From Sphingomonas sp. PsM26 (GTDB taxonomy: Bacteria; Pseudomonadota; Alphaproteobacteria; Sphingomonadales; Sphingomonadaceae): 64,000 nucleotides of DNA. The notes under the pieces are model-generated. The model did no database searches, was not told the origin of the DNA, and saw only the letters and a program-made list of their open reading frames with translations. Position 1 is the stretch's first letter; each line of letters begins with the position of its first letter. This document shows positions 58,551 through 64,000 of this stretch, in pieces. The stretch lies in assembly GCA_030433805.1 (NCBI GenBank), contig JARUXA010000003.1:124001-188000 (forward strand), written 5' to 3'. The position numbers were made by a program, and so were the translations under genes.

Positions 58551-58822
58551 ACCGTCATCCCCGCCGAGGCGGGGAGCCATACTGGCTGGCTTCCGATGCT
58601 ACCACCGTCGTTGCGCGAGAGGATTCCTGCCTGCGCGAGGCCTCCGCATGAGAGCATCGGCGGTTTGATCGTCACCCCGCGCCCCAAAGCTGCCGTCATG
58701 CTGAACTCGTTTCAGCATCCACCGCGCAACAATCATCGTCCGGGCTTGTGGAGGGCTGGATCCTGAAACGAGTTCAGGATGACGGACGATTTTGCAGATC
58801 GCTCGCCTCCGCGGGAATGACG
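58551..58822. repeat. Composite repeat: family E with nested family D copy 2
   Basis: The outer part begins CCGTCATCCCCGCCGAGGCG and ends CGCGGGAATGACGGCG, consistent with family E ends. Inside it, at 58694-58785, lies a complete family D element (GTCATGCTGAACTCGTTTCA to GAGTTCAGGATGACGG). Together it fills most of the 386-bp lepA-FKBP gap. Confidence 0.78.
58694..58785. repeat. Palindromic interspersed repeat, family D copy 2
   Basis: Matches copy 1 at 390-482 over both ends and much of the interior (CATCCACCGC, GGCTGGATCCTGAAACGAGT). Confidence 0.88.
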
Positions 58823-58847
58823 GCGTTGGGCGGCACGTCCAAACGCC

Positions 58848-58872
58848 AAAAACCCCGACCGAGGCCGGGGTT
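58848..58872 (-). terminator. Intrinsic terminator after the FKBP gene
   Basis: On the minus strand AACCCCG and CGGGGTT form a stem with an eight-base loop, followed by TTTGG so that the T-run reads GGGGTTTTTGG. It lies about 30 bp after the FKBP stop. Confidence 0.7.
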
Positions 58873-58902
58873 CTGGTAGCGTCAAACGATATGCCGAAGC
58901 GC

Positions 58903-59538
58903 TCAGTTGCCCTGCGGCACCGCTCCACCCGGGGCACCACCCGGCGCACCCGGCATCGCGCCCGGCGGCATCCCACCCGGCGCACCGCCGCCCTGCATCA
59001 TCTGCTGCTGCATCATCTGCTGCTGCTGAAGCTGCTGGACCGCCGCCTTGGACAGGAAATCGAGCATCTCGATGTCGAACACCAGCGTCGAATGCGCCGG
59101 CATCCCCGGACGTGCGGTGTCGCCGTAAGCGAGGCTTGGCTTGATCCACACGCGATATTTGCCGCCCTTGGGGATCAGCGTCAGCGCTTCCTCGAACCCG
59201 GGGACGACCTGATGCTCGCCGAGCGGCACCGGGAACGGGCGCTGGCTCTTGTCGAACACCGTACCGTCAACGAACTTGCCCTCGTAATTGACAAGCGCGA
59301 CGTCCTGGTCTGTCGGCGGGGCACCGGTGCCGGGGGTCAGCACCTGATATTGCAGCCCCGACGGCGTCTGCTTTACACCCTCGGTCTGCGCATTGTGCGC
59401 AAGGAACGTGGCGGCCGGGTCGACCGGGGTCTGCACGGCAAGTGCCGCTGCACCGACCGCGGCGACCGCGATTCCGGCCCACAGATACACCAGCACACGC
59501 CGCTTGACGGGCTTCAGCGGAACAGCGGTGATCGACAT
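58903..59538 (-). CDS. FKBP-type peptidyl-prolyl isomerase, membrane-anchored
   Basis: The 211-residue protein has an N-terminal anchor (about 14-36: VLVYLWAGIAVAAVGAAALA), a linker and an FKBP domain: TPSGLQYQVLTPGTG, VNYEGKFVDGTVFDKS, VPGFEEALTLIPKGGKYRVW and STLVFDIEMLDF. The last 45 residues are low-complexity: a Gln/Met block (QQLQQQQMMQQQMMQGGG) then Gly/Pro/Ala repeats. The FKBP domain probably faces the periplasm and helps protein folding. rpsU lies 76 bp upstream. Confidence 0.9.
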   Translation of the reverse strand: MSITAVPLKPVKRRVLVYLWAGIAVAAVGAAALAVQTPVDPAATFLAHNAQTEGVKQTPSGLQYQVLTPGTGAPPTDQDVALVNYEGKFVDGTVFDKSQRPFPVPLGEHQVVPGFEEALTLIPKGGKYRVWIKPSLAYGDTARPGMPAHSTLVFDIEMLDFLSKAAVQQLQQQQMMQQQMMQGGGAPGGMPPGAMPGAPGGAPGGAVPQGN

Positions 59539-59614
59539 GGGCGCTCCCAGATGGGCGGTCAGTTCAGGAGAAAAGAAGCTGGCAGGTCATCGCGACCCGC
59601 CCGAAGTCACGGTC

Positions 59615-59821
59615 TTACCGTGCTCCGTCACGCTCCAGGCGCTTGCGCTCGAGCTTGCGGGCGCGGCGAACGGCGGCTGCACGCTCGCGGGCGCGCTTCT
59701 CGCTCGGCTTTTCGTAGTGGCGGCGCAACTTCATTTCGCGATAAACGCCTTCGCGCTGCAGCTTCTTCTTGAGCGCGCGCAGCGCTTGGTCGACGTTGTT
59801 GTCGCGAACGATGATTTGCAT
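59615..59821 (-). CDS. rpsU: Small ribosomal subunit protein bS21 (S21)
   Basis: The 68-residue protein begins [20 protein letters not shown] and has the S21 pattern [20 protein letters not shown] with a basic C-terminus. It is involved in initiation at the mRNA exit site. It is divergent from cysS. Confidence 0.97.
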   Translation of the reverse strand: MQIIVRDNNVDQALRALKKKLQREGVYREMKLRRHYEKPSEKRARERAAAVRRARKLERKRLERDGAR

Positions 59822-59974
59822 AAACCCGAACAGCTCCGAATCGATAGAAAAGCGCCGCCGCGAACCGAGGGTCCGCGTCGCAAGGCGTGCGCCCTACACG
59901 GCTGGGTCGTAAGTTTCAACCCGCAGCACAGCTTTTACGTGACTTGCCCGCCCCGCTCTCGCTAAGCGAACGAC

Positions 59975-61405
59975 ATGACCGGAACACCCCTTACACTGTA
60001 TAATAGCCTGACGCGCGCGTTGGAGACGTTCACCCCGATCGATCCGCATGTCGTGCGGATCTACACCTGCGGACCGACCGTCTATAACTATCAGCACATC
60101 GGCAACATGCGCGCATTCCTGTTCGCGGACACGCTCGGGCGCGTGATCCGTTGGAAAGGCTGGCCGACCAAGCATGTCATCAACATCACCGACGTCGGCC
60201 ATCTGACGAGCGACGCGGATGCGGGCGACGACAAGATGGAAAAGGCCGCCGCCGCACAGGCCAAGTCGATCTGGGAGATCGCCGCGCATTATACGGCCGC
60301 GTTCAAGGAGGACGTCGCGCGGCTCAACATCGAGCCGCCGGCCGAATGGACCGTCGCGACCGACCATATCAGCGAGATGATCCACTTCGCACAGCGGATC
60401 CAGCTCGATTGCTATCTAATCGACGGCGGACTGTATTTCGACACCAGCAAGGTGCCGCATTACGGCGCGCTCGCGCGGAGCAACACCGAGGCGGGCGAAA
60501 GCCGGATCGATCCGGTGTCGGGCAAGCGCAATGCCGCCGACTTCGCGATCTGGCGACGGTCGCCGCCGGGCGAGCAGCGCCAGATGGAGTGGGATTCGCC
60601 TTGGGGCCGCGGCGCGCCGGGGTGGCATCTCGAATGCTCGGTGATGAGCCTCAAGCACCTCGGGCATCCGTTCGACATCCATACCGGCGGGATCGACCAC
60701 CGCGAGATCCACCACCCCAACGAGATCGCGCAGAACCAGGCGTTCTGCGGGTGTGAGGACAGTGGTGCGCGGATCTGGATGCACAACAACTTCCTGGTGG
60801 ACCGCGGCGGCAAGATGTCCAAGTCGACGGGTCAGTTTCTGCGGCTCCAGACACTCGTTGATGCCGGGTTCCACCCGCTAGCCTATCGGCTGATGTGCCT
60901 GCAGGCGCAGTATCGCAGCGAGCTCGAGTTCACCTGGGACAATCTCGCCGCGGCACTCACTCGACTCAAGCGACTGGTGATCGCGCTCGATGCGTTGCGC
61001 GGGCGCGATGACGGGACGATCAAGGGCGATGCCGAGCCGTATCTCGCGCGGCTTGAGGAGGCGGTGGCGGACGATCTCAACACGCCGCGCGCGCTGATCG
61101 TGCTCGACGAGCTGATCGCGGACAAGAAGCTGTCGCCTGCGGTGCGGATCGGCGCGATTGCGGATTTCGACGCGGTCCTGGGCTTGCGGCTCGCGGATTT
61201 GACGCGCGCCGAGCTGCGGTTGCGGCCGTTGGATGCGACGATCGACGAAGCGACGATCGTCGCGCGGATCGCCGACCGCAAACAGGCGCGGATCGACAAG
61301 GACTTCGCCGCGTCCGACGCGATCCGCGACGAGTTGGCGGCGGCGGGGGTAGAGGTGATGGACGGCGATGCGCTGGGATGGGACTGGAAGCTGACGGTTT
61401 CCTGA
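59975..61405 (+). CDS. cysS: Cysteine--tRNA ligase
   Basis: Charges tRNA-Cys. The 476-residue class Ia enzyme has the zinc Cys in IYTCGPTVYNYQHIGNMRAF (HIGH motif as HIGN), ECSVMSLKHLG with further zinc ligands HPFDIHTGGIDHREIHHPNE, and KMSKST (GGKMSKSTGQFLRLQ). A C-terminal domain with IADRKQARIDKDFAASDAIR follows. Length is normal. Confidence 0.97.
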   Translation: MTGTPLTLYNSLTRALETFTPIDPHVVRIYTCGPTVYNYQHIGNMRAFLFADTLGRVIRWKGWPTKHVINITDVGHLTSDADAGDDKMEKAAAAQAKSIWEIAAHYTAAFKEDVARLNIEPPAEWTVATDHISEMIHFAQRIQLDCYLIDGGLYFDTSKVPHYGALARSNTEAGESRIDPVSGKRNAADFAIWRRSPPGEQRQMEWDSPWGRGAPGWHLECSVMSLKHLGHPFDIHTGGIDHREIHHPNEIAQNQAFCGCEDSGARIWMHNNFLVDRGGKMSKSTGQFLRLQTLVDAGFHPLAYRLMCLQAQYRSELEFTWDNLAAALTRLKRLVIALDALRGRDDGTIKGDAEPYLARLEEAVADDLNTPRALIVLDELIADKKLSPAVRIGAIADFDAVLGLRLADLTRAELRLRPLDATIDEATIVARIADRKQARIDKDFAASDAIRDELAAAGVEVMDGDALGWDWKLTVS

Positions 61406-61442
61406 CGGGCGTTTGTCAAGCGATGACCCCGCCCTGTTCCAT

Positions 61443-61632
61443 CCGTCATTCCCGCGCAGCCGAGACCTCCGCGAAATCATAGGTGTTCTCCCGCGAAGGC
61501 GGGAGTCCAGGAGTCGCGATAACTGTAAGCCGTTGTTCTGCTTGGCACTGGATTCCCGCCTGCGCGGGAAAACAGCAAATGGCGGGACCGCAACCCAACT
61601 CTCGCAGAAGTCTCGCCTTCGCGGAGATGACG
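61443..61632. repeat. Composite repeat, family E nested pair
   Basis: The outer ends CCGTCATTCCCGCGCAGCCG and CTTCGCGGAGATGACGGG enclose an inner inverted repeat at 61486-61573: CTCCCGCGAAGGCGGGAGTC with CAGG at its left and CTGGATTCCCGCCTGCGCGG at its right. It fills most of the 338-bp cysS to TM2-gene gap, in which no protein-like frame is seen. Confidence 0.75.
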
Positions 61633-61743
61633 GGTGAGGGCGCGCGATGCGTTACGCCCCTTCAGAAACGAACGGAGAACACCCCCCTTCCCTTCGGCTC
61701 GCCGCTTGCTAAGCTGCCGCACCACAACCGGGGGGACGTGACG

Positions 61744-62190
61744 ATGCAAGGCAAGATCTTGGGGTTCGACCCCGGTAGCGGCGAAGGCATGATCAGCGGC
61801 GAGGACGGTCGCCGCTATGCGTTCGGCCCCACCGAATGGCGGCACCGCAGCGCGCCGCAGAGCGGGCAACGCGTCGACTTCGATGCGCAGGACGGTCGCG
61901 CGGCCGGCATCTACGTCACCGGCGGCGGCGCGATGGCGGCGGACAAGAACCGCTTCGTCGCCGCCTTGCTCGCCTTCTTCCTCGGCACGCTCGGGCTCCA
62001 CAAATTCTATCTCGGGCGGATCAAGGCCGGGATCATCATGCTGTGCGTCGCGGTGTTCGGGTCGATCCTGTTCGGCGTACCAACCGCGATCATCGCGATC
62101 ATCGCGCTGATCGAATGCATCATCTATCTGGTCACGCCGGACGAAGCGTTCGAACGCAAATATGTCGAGGGCGATACCGCCTGGTTCTGA
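61744..62190 (+). CDS. TM2-domain membrane protein with cold-shock-like N-terminus
   Basis: The 148-residue protein starts MQGKILGFDPGSGEGMISGE, which with DGRRYAFGPTEWRHR resembles a small OB-fold (cold-shock-like) domain. After a linker a TM2 domain follows: VAALLAFFLGTLGLHKFYLG and two helices (about 75-130), then a short soluble tail. Function unknown. GGGGGA lies nine bases upstream of the ATG. Confidence 0.82.
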   Translation: MQGKILGFDPGSGEGMISGEDGRRYAFGPTEWRHRSAPQSGQRVDFDAQDGRAAGIYVTGGGAMAADKNRFVAALLAFFLGTLGLHKFYLGRIKAGIIMLCVAVFGSILFGVPTAIIAIIALIECIIYLVTPDEAFERKYVEGDTAWF

Positions 62191-62211
62191 CCCCGCCTGA
62201 TGGAGCCATTG

Positions 62212-63147
62212 ATGAAAGTCGTTCTGCCCGCGCTCACCCGTGCCCTGCTCGAACCGCAATTGCCGGACGGGCTGGACCTGGTGTGGGTGACCACGCGGGA
62301 GGAGGCGACCGCGGCGATGGCGGACGCGGACATCGGCTGGGTCGACCTGTATCCGCACGGGCTGACCGGCGAGGCGGTTGCCGCCGCGCGCAAGCTGCGC
62401 TGGCTGTTCACCGCGATCGCCGGGATCGAGTCGCTCGATCTCGCCGCCTTGCGCGCGATGGGCACCGTCGTCACCAACGGCGCCGGGATCAATGCGATTG
62501 CGGTGGCGGAATATGCGGTGATGGGCGTGCTCGTCGCGGCCAAGCGTTATGACGAAGTGGTACGGATCGCCGACCGCCGCGCATGGCCCGATTATGCACC
62601 GGGGCGGCAGGAACTGTACGAAACCAGCGCGCTGATCGTCGGCTATGGCGCAATCGGACGACTGATCGGCGAACGGCTCGCGGCATTCGGGGTCGACGTG
62701 ACGGGCGTCACCCGCTCGGGCCGCGACGGGACACTGACGCCGGATGCGTGGAAGCCGCGGCTCGCCGAGTTCGATTGGGTAATCCTAGCGGCGCCCTCGA
62801 CCGGCGATACCCGCGCCGTGATCGGCGCGCCCGAACTCGCGGCGATGAAAGCGAGCGCATGGCTCGTCAACATTGCACGCGGTGACATGGTCGATCAGGA
62901 CGCGCTGATCGTCGCGCTCGACCGCAAGACGATCGCGGGCGCATTCCTCGACACGGTCGACCCGGAACCGCTCCCGCCCGAGCATCCGCTGTGGACCGCC
63001 CCCAACGTGATCCATTCGATGCATCTCGCCGGTCGCAGCCAGACCAAGATGTTCCGTCGCGCCGCCGAGCTGTTCCTGCGCAACCTCGCGCGATTCCAGG
63101 CGGGGCAGCCGATGGAGAATGTGGTGGATCTCGACGCGGGGTATTGA
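62212..63147 (+). CDS. D-2-hydroxyacid dehydrogenase family protein
   Basis: The 311-residue NAD(P)-dependent oxidoreductase has the Rossmann motif ALIVGYGAIGRLIGERL, the substrate-binding Arg in WLVNIARGDMVDQDALI, Glu in AFLDTVDPEPLPPEHPLW and His in VIHSMHLAGRS. Substrate unknown. The start at 62212 is chosen because GGAG lies about six bases upstream; an ATG at 62200 has no site. It follows the TM2 gene by 21 bp. Confidence 0.9.
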   Translation: MKVVLPALTRALLEPQLPDGLDLVWVTTREEATAAMADADIGWVDLYPHGLTGEAVAAARKLRWLFTAIAGIESLDLAALRAMGTVVTNGAGINAIAVAEYAVMGVLVAAKRYDEVVRIADRRAWPDYAPGRQELYETSALIVGYGAIGRLIGERLAAFGVDVTGVTRSGRDGTLTPDAWKPRLAEFDWVILAAPSTGDTRAVIGAPELAAMKASAWLVNIARGDMVDQDALIVALDRKTIAGAFLDTVDPEPLPPEHPLWTAPNVIHSMHLAGRSQTKMFRRAAELFLRNLARFQAGQPMENVVDLDAGY

Positions 63148-63413
63148 GGGTGGCGGGCGCGTCGTGTGCGATGTTCGGTCGTTCACCGCCGCCAGACGCT
63201 ACGTCGTCTAACCAACACCGCTTGGCGGGCCGGGGCACCCTCGGCCTTACGTGGACGTAGGCCGCAAAATCGCAACCGACCAAGGATGTGGAAAGCAAAC
63301 ATTGGCGGGAGGGCTGGAACTAATGGGCAGCGGACAGGCGGCTCTCAGAAACGGAAGGGCGGATAGAAGTCGTCGCCGTGGACACCTGCAAGGCGCGTCG
63401 CTAAACCGTCCCA
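63148..63413. other. Intergenic region before a small membrane gene; no gene seen
   Basis: No frame here has recognisable sequence or a ribosome binding site. The base composition shifts towards AT compared with the previous genes. Confidence 0.4.
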
Positions 63414-63701
63414 ATGCTCAAACGCAAGGTGCCGCTTCAGATCGCGAAAGTCGCCGCCGGTCTTTGCACCTACGGGGTGGTATCACTTTCACTCGGCGCG
63501 ACGCAAATTGCTGGTTCGATGGGAGTGCATTTCCCTGACCAGCCTAACTGGATTTTTGCAATTATCGTAATACCGGTTTTTGCGATCAGCATGACCATCT
63601 GGGCAAGTTTACATGAGGGCCGCCAGTGGGCGCTCGCTATGGCGGCTTACTTTAGCGTCATAGCAAGCCCGTTGCTCTGGATTGTAGTCACGCGCTCGTG
63701 A
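63414..63701 (+). CDS. Hypothetical small membrane protein
   Basis: A 95-residue frame with three likely transmembrane helices (about residues 12-34, 45-63, 70-91), including IFAIIVIPVFAISMTIWASL. No family recognised and no clear ribosome binding site. The gene looks clearly less GC-rich than the rest of the window (many TTT, ATA, TTG codons). Confidence 0.5.
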   Translation: MLKRKVPLQIAKVAAGLCTYGVVSLSLGATQIAGSMGVHFPDQPNWIFAIIVIPVFAISMTIWASLHEGRQWALAMAAYFSVIASPLLWIVVTRS

Positions 63702-63870
63702 TTCAAAGTGGCGGTCTCTGGAATAGGTCGTTACCGCTCTAAACAACTCATATTGGGCGTTTTCGGCTCGTTTGCTTCTACGCCCAAAAGGTGCTCGTAG
63801 GCTTTGAGGAACGGTCACCGCGCTTGCAGTGCCTGAACGTCACGACCTGGCGGTAAGCAGACGTTTCAGT
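63702..63870. other. Intergenic region; no gene seen
   Basis: 169 bp of less GC-rich DNA between a small membrane gene and a truncated one on the opposite strand. Confidence 0.4.
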
Positions 63871-64000
63871 CTAATCCTCAGCATCCATAATCGGCTGCCG
63901 ATTCAGCAAGCGGCGAACGGTGTGCATGCCGATAAAGCTGAACAGGATAATTCCATAGCTTCCACCGAGAAGCACGGCTGCCGCGATCAGCACCGTGGAC
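63871..64000 (-). CDS. C-terminal fragment of a small membrane protein (cut by window edge)
   Basis: Reading from the right edge gives 42 codons: STVLIAAAVLLGGSYGIILF, then SFIGMHTVRRLLNRQPIMDA and ED before a TAG stop. A hydrophobic segment followed by a basic cytoplasmic tail is typical of an inner-membrane protein end. The start lies beyond the window and the family cannot be named. Confidence 0.6.
   Translation of the reverse strand, partial: STVLIAAAVLLGGSYGIILFSFIGMHTVRRLLNRQPIMDAED

Noticed and set aside
56567..58699. A 710-codon frame on the minus strand over lepA
   Set aside because: Antisense to lepA and running through the repeats downstream; no family-like sequence.

Overview
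The window comes from a high-GC alphaproteobacterium, most likely Sphingomonas or a close relative in the Sphingomonadaceae. This rests on the str-S10-spc order ending in adk, an S5 with an Arg/Gly-rich N-terminal extension, the cpa/tad pilus set, and dense families of ~90-110 bp palindromic repeats. I could run no database search, so the genus is an inference.

Region 1 (about 1-18.5 kb, minus strand) is the main ribosomal protein cluster, read from high to low coordinates: rpsL-rpsG-fusA-tuf, a strong terminator, rpsJ through rpsQ (S10), then rplN through adk (spc). Two breaks stand out. A membrane acyltransferase gene sits between rpmD and rplO, just behind a textbook intrinsic terminator. 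After adk the expected rpsM/rpsK/rpoA/rplQ genes are absent; a repeat element and the start of a response regulator follow instead. S12 carries Arg at position 88, where bacteria usually have Lys, a position tied to streptomycin resistance.

Region 2 (18.8-23.6 kb) holds a glutaredoxin/MauE/DUF305 fusion gene. It diverges from a MerR-family regulator with a CueR-like C-x7-C loop, and the shared promoter has the MerR layout (GTAC-N4-GTAC palindrome in a 19-bp spacer). Then come glpD, an EamA transporter and a DUF938 methyltransferase-like gene. Region 3 (23.6-28.6 kb, minus) is a glycine cleavage operon, gcvT-gcvH-gcvPA-gcvPB, behind a tandem glycine riboswitch. Region 4 (28.6-34.7 kb) has a lipoprotein, ispH-thrB-rnhA, a phosphatase-like protein, a DAO-type oxidoreductase and a lysophospholipase-like hydrolase.

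Region 5 (34.7-42.3 kb, plus) is a Flp/Tad pilus operon: cpaA-cpaB-cpaC-cpaD-cpaE-tadB-tadC plus a small coiled-coil protein. The motor ATPase gene cpaF and the flp pilin are not in it. Region 6 (42.4-54 kb) has ppdK, glyS and glyQ, two overlapping TraB/GumN genes, and a three-part GH18/NodB/GT2 exopolysaccharide protein. Region 7 (54-64 kb) has a ferredoxin-NADP reductase, tRNA-Pro(CGG), a periplasmic peroxiredoxin, lepA, an FKBP, rpsU, cysS, a TM2 protein, a D-2-hydroxyacid dehydrogenase, and a less GC-rich end with small membrane proteins.

The most unusual overall signal is the palindromic repeats. Several lie between genes, some nested in one another. At least three sit in frame inside conserved enzymes (one in gcvPB, two in glyS), one of those itself invaded by a second palindrome, and another seems to supply the start codon of the DUF938 gene. 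This resembles the in-frame palindromic elements known from Rickettsia.
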